13,718 nt of DNA from Planctomycetia bacterium (GCA_030618975.1 JAUXCH010000046.1:1-13718); one strand, 5' to 3'; shown: positions 1 through 7,467, counted from the stretch's first letter. Translations and numbers: made by a program. The notes: generated by a model not told the origin, from the letters alone.

Positions 1-105
1 AAGCCCAGCAGCCCGACCATGAAGCCCAGCAGCCCGACCATGAAGCCCAGCAGCCCGACCATGAAGCCCAGCAGCCCGACCGTCAAGCCCAGCAGCCCGA
101 CCATG
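1..105 (+). repeat. Five tandem 21-bp units ending on the pgeF start codon
   Basis: Five direct 21-bp units (1-21, 22-42, 43-63, 64-84, 85-105) begin AAGCCCAGC and end ACCATG. Unit 4 ends GTC instead of ATG; the others look identical. The unit is seven codons long, so in the pgeF frame it reads as a repeated KPSSPTM heptad and offers in-frame ATGs at 19, 40, 61 and 103. The array touches the window edge and may extend further left. No Shine-Dalgarno sequence is visible before any of these ATGs. On the minus strand one frame of the same repeat reads as a hydrophobic VGLLGFM heptad that stays open to the edge. Confidence 0.95.
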
Positions 106-795
106 CTCCTGCGCTTTGCCTCCCTCGAGGGCGTTCCGGGGCTGCACCACGCGCTGACGACGCGCCATGCCCCGCGTCTCAGGACGGGGGCCGTCGCCCG
201 GATGCTCGGTTTCGAGAATCTCGTGACCCTCGACCAGGCTCACGGAGCCGACCTGGTGGACCTCCACGAGCTGCCTTCCGAGCCGCCCGTGGCCGATGCC
301 GTCGTCCTCCACCGGCCCGGCCTCCTGGCCGGCGTGGTCGGCGCGGACTGTCCGCTCCTGCTTCTCGTCGCGCCGCGCGCCCGGGTCCTCGCGCTCGTGC
401 ACTCGGGATGGCGAGGGATGGCGGCCGGCTTGGTCGGCAAGACCGTTCGACACCTCGAACGCAAGTACCAGGTCGCGCCCGACGCGCTCCGTGTCGCCAT
501 CGGTCCGTCGATGTGCGGGGAGCACTACGAGGTCGGCGAGGAAGTGATCGAAGCCGTGACCGCCGCGGTGCCCCCTGTCGAAGGTCTCTTTCGCCCGACG
601 CGCCGGGGATACGCGCTGCTGGATCTCGGACGCGCGCTGGAGGGACAACTGAACGCGGTCGGCGTCCCGTCCGAGGCGATCGAGCGCTGCCACGCATGCA
701 CGTGGGAGGAGGCGGCGACCTTCCACTCCTTCCGCCGAGACGGACCGTCTGCCGGGCACCACGCGCTCGTGGCGGGTTGGGCCGTCGAGTCCTAG
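103..795 (+). CDS. pgeF: Peptidoglycan editing factor PgeF / YfiH-family multicopper-like protein
   Basis: This is a DUF152/YfiH-family cytoplasmic protein. The family has been described as a purine-nucleoside-cleaving enzyme (older name: polyphenol oxidase/laccase-domain protein) and as a factor that keeps wrong amino acids out of peptidoglycan precursors. Counting from the ATG at 103 (230 aa, normal for the family), the metal and catalytic landmarks are His48 in QAHG, Cys83 in GADCP and His100 in HSGWRG, followed by IGPSMCGEHYEVGEEV at 133-148 and a typical C-terminal RRDG block. I chose 103 because family homology starts at MLLRF. The frame is also open through the upstream tandem repeats, so ATGs at 19, 40, 61 or one left of the window are possible and would add KPSSPTM heptads. 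The stop lies inside a second tandem repeat, and the gene converges on the Minf_1886 gene. Confidence 0.9.
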   Translation: MLLRFASLEGVPGLHHALTTRHAPRLRTGAVARMLGFENLVTLDQAHGADLVDLHELPSEPPVADAVVLHRPGLLAGVVGADCPLLLLVAPRARVLALVHSGWRGMAAGLVGKTVRHLERKYQVAPDALRVAIGPSMCGEHYEVGEEVIEAVTAAVPPVEGLFRPTRRGYALLDLGRALEGQLNAVGVPSEAIERCHACTWEEAATFHSFRRDGPSAGHHALVAGWAVES

Positions 796-838
796 ACTTC
801 CACGGTCCTAGACTTCCACGGTCCTAGATTTCCACCGC
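791..838. repeat. Three tandem 16-bp units spanning both convergent stop codons
   Basis: Units at 791-806, 807-822 and 823-838 follow CCTAGACTTCCACGGT. The first two are identical; the third differs at two positions (C to T near the middle, and the last base). Each unit contains CTAG, so it gives a TAG stop on either strand. The pgeF stop (793-795) is in unit 1 and the minus-strand gene's stop (complement of 824-826) is in unit 3. On the minus strand a unit reads as Thr/Ala-Val-Glu-Val/Ile-stop, so the array looks like tandem duplication of the last codons of the Minf_1886 gene. Confidence 0.93.
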
Positions 839-1207
839 CTGGATCGACTCGTGGAAGGCGACGTCGAACGCAGCCGGGAACTCGTAGAGCCCCACGAAGT
901 CCTCGCGGCGGTCGTTCGCGGTCTTCTGCAGCAGGTCCGCGTCGATCAGGTTGAAGACCACGTGGCCGAAGTCGTCGGTCCGGGTGATGCCCCACGTGGC
1001 AAGCACGGCGCGCGCGAGGTACCCGAACTGCTCGAGTGCGAGGAGTCGGATGCTCTCGAGGATCTGCGCGCCCGTCACGTGACGCGCACCCTCTCCACGG
1101 CGGCGCAACGTGAAGTCGAGCGCCTCGAAGACGAATTCGTACGCGTCCGCCCGATAACGGGGGTCGCGCTCGATCAGGTCATGGATGATTCGATCCTTGT
1201 CGATCAC
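824..1207 (-). CDS. Minf_1886-family conserved protein
   Basis: This 127-aa protein matches my recollection of the Minf_1886 family, a small cytoplasmic family of unknown function found in Verrucomicrobia, Planctomycetes and some other phyla. The recognisable blocks are DPRYRADAYEFVFEALDFTL near the N-terminus, HVTGAQILESIRLLALEQFG in the middle, then WGITRTDDFGHVVFNLIDADLL and EDFVGLYEF. I chose the GTG at 1207 because it is preceded by AGAGGGTGG at a suitable distance and because homology begins just after it. A longer frame to 1324 adds about 39 residues of low-complexity, unconvincing sequence. It lies 164 bp downstream of holB on the same strand, so it could be read through from the replication operon or have its own promoter. 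Its stop is inside the 16-bp tandem repeat shared with pgeF. Confidence 0.8.
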   Translation of the reverse strand: MIDKDRIIHDLIERDPRYRADAYEFVFEALDFTLRRRGEGARHVTGAQILESIRLLALEQFGYLARAVLATWGITRTDDFGHVVFNLIDADLLQKTANDRREDFVGLYEFPAAFDVAFHESIQAVEI

Positions 1208-1308
1208 CGTTCCACCCTCTGCCGGGGGAGCAACCCTACCCCCTCGAAACCGCTTTCCAAACGAAGAATTAGCCGGGTCGAAGGGCCGGGGTGCCCTGCT
1301 CCCTACGA

Positions 1309-1354
1309 TTGCCCTATCGGGCAAATGTTGGAAACACGAAAGGCCCCCCGGGGC
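1309..1354 (-). terminator. Possible holB transcript end: two small stem-loops
   Basis: Two dyads lie in the holB to Minf_1886 gap. On the minus strand, the first after holB is a GC-only hairpin (1343-1354, four to five pairs, tiny loop) followed by CTTTCGTGTTT, which resembles a weak intrinsic terminator. The second (1309-1324) is a perfect 6-bp stem, TTGCCC/GGGCAA, with a four-base loop and no T-tract. Both stems are short. The rest of 1208-1371 shows nothing else I can name. Confidence 0.3.
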
Positions 1355-1371
1355 GCGGGACGAACGGACGG

Positions 1372-2436
1372 CTACCTTCCCTCGGAGAGGAGTTCGCCCC
1401 GCAGGATGCGGATCGTCTCGAGGAGCACCACGGCGGGCGTGACGTTCGCGGCCACCGCGGCCACGGGCGCACCCAGCCGCTCGAGAAGCCGCAGACCCAC
1501 GTCGGGTCCGAACCCCGGAAGCAGGCCCTCGGCCGCACGGCCCGAGACGACGTCGCGTGCCTCGACACTCAGCGCGTAGAGGACGTCCGTGAGAAGCTCA
1601 CGCATCGCCTGGCGCTTCCGATCGGGACGTCCCTCCTCCGTCTCTTCGGCGAAGTCGGCCGCGTCCTTGGCCAGCGTCGCGAGCGCCGCCTCCACGGCCG
1701 TGGCCGTTCTCGGCTCCACGGCGCGCGCCGCGCCGACGAGCGCGCGCACCACCTCCGCCACGCCCGTGGAGGCAAAGCGCCTCGCGCGCGCAAGCGATCC
1801 GCCCGCCCACCGTGCGAACCTCTCGGCTTCCTCGGCGTCTGCGCCCTCCTCCCGCAGCCGCGCGGCGATCGCCTCCACCGAGCCGGGCGGGATGCGGATC
1901 CGTTGCACGCGACTCAGGACGGTCTCGGGGAGACGGTCCGCGCGCGTCGTGATCAGGACGAACACGGTGCCTCCGGGCGGCTCCTCGAGCGCCTTCAGGT
2001 ACCGGGCGATGCCCTGGGGTTCCATCGCCTCGGCCGGATCGATGAGAAACACCTGACGACGGCCGGCGACGGGCGCGCCGTGCGCCTGCTCGAGCAAGGC
2101 GCTCAGGGCAGCGACGGAGATCACCGTCGCCTTGTCCTTGCCCTGCGTGTGCAGATCGGGGTGCGCGTCCTGTGCCACGAGCCGTTCGACGCGCCTGCGG
2201 GCTTCGCCCTCCACGTCCGCTCCGAGCACACGGGCGCAGAAGCTCAGCGCCACCTCGCGCACGACCTCGTCGTCCGCCCCTTCGAACAGGTAGGAGGGAG
2301 ACAGGCGGTCCGTCCGTACCGTGCGCTCCAGCGCGGCCCCCAGCGGACCCAGCGAGGCCCACGAGAGCTGCTGCGCAGCGCCTGGAAGTTCCTGCGTAGC
2401 GCTCGCCTGCGGCGACTTCCGGTCAGAAGACGTCAC
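1372..2436 (-). CDS. holB: DNA polymerase III delta' subunit (clamp loader)
   Basis: This is a clamp-loader AAA+ subunit of about 354 aa. The delta' hallmarks are AHPDLHTQ around 91-98, AGRRQVFLIDPAEAME (124-139), where a normal Walker B would sit, LKALEEPPGGTVFVLITT (147-164) and a sensor I/SRC-like LSRVQRI (174-180). The C-terminal half is helical, as expected for the collar domain. The P-loop position (SYLFEGADDEVVRE) has no GKT/S, so it should not bind ATP, as is common for delta'. The usual cluster of zinc-binding cysteines is absent; only Cys67 remains there. I chose the GTG at 2436 because GGGAGG lies six bases before it and it overlaps tmk by 14 bp, a typical coupled tmk-holB pair. 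The more upstream start (2487) would overlap tmk by 65 bp. Confidence 0.88.
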   Translation of the reverse strand: MTSSDRKSPQASATQELPGAAQQLSWASLGPLGAALERTVRTDRLSPSYLFEGADDEVVREVALSFCARVLGADVEGEARRRVERLVAQDAHPDLHTQGKDKATVISVAALSALLEQAHGAPVAGRRQVFLIDPAEAMEPQGIARYLKALEEPPGGTVFVLITTRADRLPETVLSRVQRIRIPPGSVEAIAARLREEGADAEEAERFARWAGGSLARARRFASTGVAEVVRALVGAARAVEPRTATAVEAALATLAKDAADFAEETEEGRPDRKRQAMRELLTDVLYALSVEARDVVSGRAAEGLLPGFGPDVGLRLLERLGAPVAAVAANVTPAVVLLETIRILRGELLSEGR

Positions 2437-3034
2437 GGACGGCCTCCCAGATCCCCGCGGCCACCTCGTCGACGGACCCGAGAGCACCGACCACCCGGAG
2501 GCTCTCGTCCCCGTCCTCGAAGACGGTGCGCAGCGCCCGCGCCACGCAGGCTCGGAACGCGTCGCCCTTCAACTCCATCCGGTCGAGCGTCGCACCGAGA
2601 CGGGCGTCGGCCACGTCGTCGGGAAGGTCGAGCAGGACGGCGCGTTGCGGCTCCAGGCCTCCCGTCGCAAGCGCCGACGTGACGCGGACGGCCTCGAGGC
2701 CAGCGCCCGCCGCCACCCCCTGGTAGGCGGACGTGGCGTAGTGCCACCGCTCGCAGACCACGTCCCGTCCGGACGCCAGGGCCGGCTCCAGGACCTCTCG
2801 CACGAGTTGCGCGCGCGCGGCCTGGTACAGGAACACCTCCGCCATGGGTGTGATGTCGCCGGAGGCGGGATCGAGGAGGACGTCGCGGATGCGCTCGCCG
2901 GCGGCGGTGGCGCCCGGCTCGCGCACGTGGATGACGTCGCGCCCCAGCCCCTCGAGACGCTCGACGAGGCGCCGCGCCTGCGTGCTCTTGCCGCAGCCGT
3001 CCACGCCTTCGAGCACGACGAACACGCCGGTCAT
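2423..3034 (-). CDS. tmk: Thymidylate kinase
   Basis: dTMP kinase phosphorylates dTMP to dTDP with ATP for dTTP synthesis. The 203-aa length is normal. From the ATG at 3034, the P-loop is GVDGCGKST (10-18), the substrate-binding REPG is at 38-41, YQAARAQLV at 70-78 matches the usual AADRAQH region, and CERWHYATSAYQG (94-106) corresponds to the family DRYxxSSxAYQG motif with Glu in place of Asp and Trp in place of Tyr. A DRMELKGDAFRACV block follows in the LID region. A GTG at 3043 abuts the upstream stop and could add three residues. I preferred the ATG because AGGTGG, partly formed by the upstream gene's TAG stop, lies five bases before it. Only 9 bp separate it from the DnaA-like gene, so the two are translationally coupled. 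Confidence 0.93.
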   Translation of the reverse strand: MTGVFVVLEGVDGCGKSTQARRLVERLEGLGRDVIHVREPGATAAGERIRDVLLDPASGDITPMAEVFLYQAARAQLVREVLEPALASGRDVVCERWHYATSAYQGVAAGAGLEAVRVTSALATGGLEPQRAVLLDLPDDVADARLGATLDRMELKGDAFRACVARALRTVFEDGDESLRVVGALGSVDEVAAGIWEAVRDVF

Positions 3035-3043
3035 GGCGCCCAC

Positions 3044-4378
3044 CTACATCCGGGCGAGCAGGCCGTCGACCACCTGCTCCAGGGCGGGGTCGCGCTGCCG
3101 CGTCTCGCGCATCTCGTGGATCGCCCGGCTGACGCTGCTGTGGCTCCGGAGCCCGAACGCGCGGCCGATGTCCGCCAACGGCAGGGCGGTCGCGCGGTAG
3201 ACGAGGTACATGGCGATCCGGCGTGGGAGCGCGGCGCGACGCGCCTTCGTCGGCTGGTCCAACAGCTCCGCGTCCAGCGAGAAGTGGGCGGAGACGACCC
3301 GCTTGGCGCGCCGGATGACCTCCTCACGCGCGGTGACCGACACGCACGGGCCGATCTCCTCCAGCCACTCGACCTCGAGCGGACGCCGGAGTTCGGCCGA
3401 ACCGGCCGCCCAACGGTCCAGCACGTCGACCGCGCCGCTCACCGAACCGGTGCGTTCGAGGATCCGGTCGATCACATCGGCCGGCACGGAAGGCAGACCG
3501 TACGCGAGCCCGCGCCCCTCGAGGATCCTCGCCAGCCCTTCCCGGTCCGGACGTTTGAGCTGCAGGGTGACGCCGCCCATGAACCACGACCTGAGCCGGC
3601 CCGAGATCCGCTCGAGCTCCAGGGGGTGGACGCGCGAGGTGAAGACGAAACGCGTGGGCGTGTCGACGGCCTTTTCGCGCAGACGAACCAGCTCGCGCTG
3701 CGTCGCCTTGCGACCGGCCAGCCCGTGGACGTCGTCGATCAGCACCAGACGACGGTGCCCGACGTCGACCTCGAACGCGCGGACTGCGTCGAGCTCGCGG
3801 GCGCGAAGCGCGGACACGTACAGGGTGGTGAACCGCCGACTCGTGAGGTAGAGAACCTGCCCCGGCTCGTACGCCTCGACCTCGTCTGCGAGCGCGCGCA
3901 ACAGGTGCGTCTTGCCCGTGCCTTCGTCGCCGTACAGGTACACCGCCGGCGGATCGGTGACGCCGTTGCCGTGCACGAACTGCGAGAGCAGCAGCGGAGG
4001 AAACCGCTCCCCTTCGTCGCACACGTAGCCCTCGAGCCTGGGGCGCGGTCTGCGCTGTTCGAGCAGGTCCTCCCATCCACGCGGGGTCGTCGGGAGGCGA
4101 TTGCGGATCTCCCGCTTCATCCCCTGGGAGCGGCTCACCTCGAAGAGGACGTCGACGCCCTCGCCGAGCACCTGCGTCACCGCGCGGCGCATCTCATCGC
4201 CGTACGTGTACTCGATCCAGGTCCGGTGCACCTCGGTCGGCACGGCGAACGTCACCGAACGCTCGCTGACGCCCTGCACCTCGGTGTCCCGGAACCACAG
4301 CCGGTAGCGGTTCCGCCCGACCTCGCGAACGAGCTCTTCGCGGATTCCGTCCTGGATGGCTCGATGGGGTGCGCTCAC
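3044..4378 (-). CDS. Divergent DnaA-family AAA+ protein
   Basis: The 444-aa protein has the full DnaA layout. Domain I (about 5-85) contains YRLWFRDTEVQGVSERSVTF; the linker is short; the AAA+ domain has Walker A GDEGTGKTH (150-158) and Walker B LIDDVHGLAG (213-222); domain IV (about 350-444) has LPRRIAMYL and a helix-turn-helix. Three key positions deviate. Box VII reads RLRSWF (261-266), with Trp265 where E. coli DnaA has arginine finger Arg285. The sensor II arginine (NVRELEGAL in E. coli) aligns with Ser314. The DNA-binding RDHTTV signature is RSHSSV (411-416). It therefore probably binds ATP, but its oligomer switch and DnaA-box reading may be altered. GTG at 4378 overlaps the upstream TGA by four bases (GTGA); a GGAGG lies 13 bases upstream. 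It sits directly before tmk and holB. It could be the chromosomal initiator of a divergent lineage, or a paralogue with a regulatory role. Confidence 0.85.
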   Translation of the reverse strand: MSAPHRAIQDGIREELVREVGRNRYRLWFRDTEVQGVSERSVTFAVPTEVHRTWIEYTYGDEMRRAVTQVLGEGVDVLFEVSRSQGMKREIRNRLPTTPRGWEDLLEQRRPRPRLEGYVCDEGERFPPLLLSQFVHGNGVTDPPAVYLYGDEGTGKTHLLRALADEVEAYEPGQVLYLTSRRFTTLYVSALRARELDAVRAFEVDVGHRRLVLIDDVHGLAGRKATQRELVRLREKAVDTPTRFVFTSRVHPLELERISGRLRSWFMGGVTLQLKRPDREGLARILEGRGLAYGLPSVPADVIDRILERTGSVSGAVDVLDRWAAGSAELRRPLEVEWLEEIGPCVSVTAREEVIRRAKRVVSAHFSLDAELLDQPTKARRAALPRRIAMYLVYRATALPLADIGRAFGLRSHSSVSRAIHEMRETRQRDPALEQVVDGLLARM

Positions 4379-7344
4379 CGGTAACCCGCTGCCTCCTCCG
4401 CCCGGGCCTTCAGCATACGCGCCTTCGCGTCGCTGGGCGAGAGTCGAAGGGCCGCGATCGCCTGCTCCAGCGCGTCGAGCGGACGGTCCTCGGCCAGGTA
4501 CATCTCCCCCAGGCGCAGGTGGGTGTCGGTGGCCCCCGCCTCCAGGCGCTCCTCTGCCGGCAGCAAGCCCACGAGGGCGACCTGCACCTCCAGTTCGCGC
4601 ATGGCCTCGTCCCTGCGGCCCAGCGCGAGGAGCGCGTCGGCGTAGTGCTGGTGCAACTCCAGGTCGGGCGTCTTCCCCGGGTTGGCGCCGAACGGAGAGA
4701 TTTCCACCATTTCCCCACAGAGTCGGACGACGGTTTCATGGTCCTGGCGAGCGCGGTACCAGGCCTTCAGCTCCTTGCGGACGCCGTAGTCCTCACCGGC
4801 GATCGCGGCGTAGGCATCGAGCTCCCGAACGGCCTGCTCCACCTCGCCACCGCCCTTGTACAGCTTCGCGAGGAGGAGGTGCGGGCTGTGCGGGCCCAGC
4901 ACGTAGGGGAAGCAGGCCTTCGCCGCCTCGAGGTGCGGGATGGCCGCCGCGGTGTCCTCGCCCCGATCGAGGATCCGCTTGGCGAGGAAGAGGCGGACGT
5001 GGAAGTCGTCCTCCCCCGCCGCGAGATAGCGCTCGTAGGCCTTCATCGCCAGGTCGGCACGGTCGTTCGCCTCGGCCAGCCGGCCCGACAGCAGGATCAC
5101 CGCGGGATCGTCCGGGACGAGCGCGAGGGCCTTCCCCAGGGCGGTCCCCGCGTCGATCGCCAAGCCCCGCTGCAGGCGCGCCCAGCCCAGGCGGGCCCAC
5201 GCCTGCCCGTCCTGCTCGTCCTCCTTCACGCGCTTCTCGAGAGCCTCGACCGTCTTCCGGTCCCACCGGGGGACCATGTGGTACCCGCCGACGATCCCCT
5301 CCACGAACTCCTTGAACTGCCCGTCGTAGTCCGCCAGCTCGAGATCCAGCACGTCCTGAAACACCTCGGCCGTGGTCCGGTCCTCGGCGAAGGCCCTGAG
5401 CATCTTCGGGATCACCTCGAAGCCGTACGTCTCGATCAGGTGCTCGGCGATGAGTGCGCCCTGGTAGTAGGCGAACATGATGTCCCCGCCGCGGAACGCC
5501 CGGTTGATCGCGTCCATCTCCAGCAGGCGGCCGTTGTGGTACCGGTCGAAGAGCTGCCGCTCCAGCTCCCGGCTCCAGCTCGCCTGCCGGACCTTCTCCT
5601 CGTAGACGGAGAGTCCCTCCGTGAGCCACCGGGGCACCTGCCCCTTGCTCTCTCCCAGCGTGATCACGTGCGCGAACTCGTGCCACGCCGTGCTGGCCCA
5701 CGAGAAGGACGAGAGCGGCCTCGACGTCGGGCCCAGCAGGGTGATCACGCCCCCGAAGCACACCCCGAGGGCAGGCAGACCGGGCACGCCCACGCTGCGC
5801 ACGGAAAAGTCCCTGGGCTCGTGGAACACGTCGACGATGACCGGGCTCTTCGGCGTGAAGCCGTACTTCTCCGCGAGCTGCGTCCACGAGTCCTCGAGCA
5901 GCTGGGGCAGGTAGCGCTCCATCACGTCCGCCTCGGACGCGTGCATGCGGATGACGAAGTGCTCCGACGACACCGTGCGGAAGTCGTCGATGAAGTCGAG
6001 CACCTCCAGCCAATTGTCTCGCTTGACGCCCTTGTACCGCTTGGACTTGTCGACCGCGATCAGGAACTGCGCGCGTGCTTCGTCCGTCCGGCCCAGGTTC
6101 ATGAGGGCCTCGCCGTACGTGACGTAGCCGAGCGGGTCGTTCGGATCGATCTCGATGGCCTTCGCGGCGAGCTCGGCTGCGACGTCGTACCGGCGCTGTC
6201 GCTGCCCCACCAGGTCCGAGATGACGACGTAGAAGCGCCCGTCCGTGGGGTTGAACTCCCGCACCTGGGCCTCGAGCGCCTCGAAGGCGTCCCGCTTCCC
6301 CGTGATCCAGAGCCTGGCCGCCTTCACGGCCCGCGCCTCGCGGTGGACGGGATCGACCTCGAGCGCGCGCTCGAGCAGACCGTCTGCCTTCTCGTAGTAC
6401 CCGTTGCCCACGTGGATGGACGCGAGCAGGGCGAGCGCGGACGGCAGGTTCTCGTTGGTCGCCAGCGCGCGCTCGAGCTCCTGGATCGCGCGGTCCTGCT
6501 GGTAGAAGACGAGGAGCTTGCGCGCCAGGCCCACCCGCGCCTCGGCAACCTCGGAGTTCTGTTTCAGGATCTTGAGGTAGTACTTGCCCGCGAGGGACTG
6601 GCCCTTGGGGCTGCGCTGGCTCTGGTACAGGTCCGCGATCATCAACAGCACGTCCTGGTCGTCGGGACGCTTCTCGAGATACGAGCTCATGAGCTTTGCG
6701 GCTTCGCCCAGGAGGTCGTCCGCCGGATCCGGGGACAGCCAGGTGGCCTGGATGGCCGCCTTCGCGATCCAGGGAATGTCCTCCGCGGGCGAGGACGCCC
6801 GCGAATAGGTGGCGATGGCCGCCTCGTACGCCTGGAGGGCCTCCTCGCGGTGGCCGCGCTGCTCCACCGCGAGACCGAGGGCGGCGTGCGCCATGCCGTC
6901 GCCGGGGTCCGCCGCGATGCGGGCACGGGCCGTCTCCTCGACCTCCGTCAGCCGCCCGAGCGTCAGCAGCACGTCGAAGAGGACACCCTCGAGGCCCTTG
7001 TGCTCCGGGTGCTTCGCCGCGGCCTCCTCGACCAGCTCCAACGCCTGCGCGTAGTGCCCGACGCGGATCTCGACCCGCGCGGTGAGCCAGGCAGGCAGCG
7101 CGCTCTCGGGGTCGTAGCGCGCGACGCGCTTCATCCGCGCGAGGACCTCCTCGTGGTTGCCCGACCGGAAGGCCTTCCACGCCCGCTCCGTGTGGCGCTC
7201 GATCGCCTCGAGCCGCTCCTCCTCCGCCTCGTCCGCGCCCGCCGTGCTCGGGGTGGGAAGTCCGGTCGCAAGCGGGATCAGGAGCGCGAGCAGGACGAGC
7301 CGGAACGCGGCGCGCCCCGTGCGGAAGAGTTCGAGTCGGCGCAT
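4375..7344 (-). CDS. Secreted TPR protein with an internal HExxH (peptidase MA-like) domain
   Basis: This 989-aa exported protein begins MRRLELFRTGR, followed by a hydrophobic stretch (about 13-28) and an Ala-rich site near 36-40, a type I signal peptide. Residues about 45-470 are helical TPR-type repeats (for example YYEKADGLLERALEVDP and AKAIEIDPNDPLGYVTYGEAL). A central domain (about 480-680) starts SSEHFVIRMH and contains WHEFAHVITLG (H555, E556, H559) and WLTEGLSVYEE (Glu576), giving a complete gluzincin zinc site. More TPRs fill the C-terminus. The architecture matches peptidase_MA-type TPR proteins; the substrate is unknown. I chose the ATG at 7344 for the signal peptide and a GGGGA nine bases upstream; the frame stays open further, but that overlaps the aminotransferase gene. 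Its stop overlaps the DnaA-like start, so it heads the replication operon. Confidence 0.85.
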   Translation of the reverse strand: MRRLELFRTGRAAFRLVLLALLIPLATGLPTPSTAGADEAEEERLEAIERHTERAWKAFRSGNHEEVLARMKRVARYDPESALPAWLTARVEIRVGHYAQALELVEEAAAKHPEHKGLEGVLFDVLLTLGRLTEVEETARARIAADPGDGMAHAALGLAVEQRGHREEALQAYEAAIATYSRASSPAEDIPWIAKAAIQATWLSPDPADDLLGEAAKLMSSYLEKRPDDQDVLLMIADLYQSQRSPKGQSLAGKYYLKILKQNSEVAEARVGLARKLLVFYQQDRAIQELERALATNENLPSALALLASIHVGNGYYEKADGLLERALEVDPVHREARAVKAARLWITGKRDAFEALEAQVREFNPTDGRFYVVISDLVGQRQRRYDVAAELAAKAIEIDPNDPLGYVTYGEALMNLGRTDEARAQFLIAVDKSKRYKGVKRDNWLEVLDFIDDFRTVSSEHFVIRMHASEADVMERYLPQLLEDSWTQLAEKYGFTPKSPVIVDVFHEPRDFSVRSVGVPGLPALGVCFGGVITLLGPTSRPLSSFSWASTAWHEFAHVITLGESKGQVPRWLTEGLSVYEEKVRQASWSRELERQLFDRYHNGRLLEMDAINRAFRGGDIMFAYYQGALIAEHLIETYGFEVIPKMLRAFAEDRTTAEVFQDVLDLELADYDGQFKEFVEGIVGGYHMVPRWDRKTVEALEKRVKEDEQDGQAWARLGWARLQRGLAIDAGTALGKALALVPDDPAVILLSGRLAEANDRADLAMKAYERYLAAGEDDFHVRLFLAKRILDRGEDTAAAIPHLEAAKACFPYVLGPHSPHLLLAKLYKGGGEVEQAVRELDAYAAIAGEDYGVRKELKAWYRARQDHETVVRLCGEMVEISPFGANPGKTPDLELHQHYADALLALGRRDEAMRELEVQVALVGLLPAEERLEAGATDTHLRLGEMYLAEDRPLDALEQAIAALRLSPSDAKARMLKARAEEAAGYR

Positions 7345-7382
7345 CGTCAACCATCCCCGGGGAGCAGGCTTCGCGACCCGGG

Positions 7383-7388
7383 ATTGTA
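7383..7388 (-). promoter_or_regulatory. -10-like hexamer ahead of the TPR/replication operon
   Basis: Reading the minus strand, TACAAT (five of six matches to TATAAT) lies 38 bases before the TPR gene's ATG, in the 123-bp divergent gap to the aminotransferase gene. No convincing -35 hexamer is seen at 16-18 bases. It is the best candidate for the operon promoter. Confidence 0.35.
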
Positions 7389-7455
7389 CCCGTGGGCCCA
7401 GCCCGTCGGCTGCGGGGCGGGACCGAAGGAAGGCGACGGGGCCGCACGCTTGCGG

Positions 7456-7461
7456 GATACT
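7456..7461 (+). promoter_or_regulatory. -10-like GATACT close to the aminotransferase ATG
   Basis: GATACT lies only six bases before the ATG at 7468, and no Shine-Dalgarno sequence is present. If this is a -10 element, transcription would start at or next to the ATG and the mRNA would be leaderless. It is a weak match without a clear -35. Confidence 0.22.
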
Positions 7462-7467
7462 CCGCGC

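Noticed and set aside
1..104. Divergent minus-strand gene starting at 104 with a VGLLGFM repeat
   Set aside because: AGGAG is only one base from that ATG and the start lies inside pgeF. It cannot be judged without sequence to the left.
1..105. CRISPR array
   Set aside because: The units are directly adjacent with no spacers and include coding ATGs.
2321..4384. Plus-strand 687-codon open frame opposite tmk and the DnaA-like gene
   Set aside because: It is a shadow of well-supported minus-strand genes with recognisable Walker and kinase motifs; its translation has low-complexity composition and no motif.
4369..7467. Very long plus-strand open frame running through the TPR gene and in frame into the aminotransferase
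   Set aside because: It is antisense to the TPR gene, rich in Arg, Leu and Val without domain motifs, and typical of stop-poor frames in GC-rich DNA. The aminotransferase itself starts at 7468.
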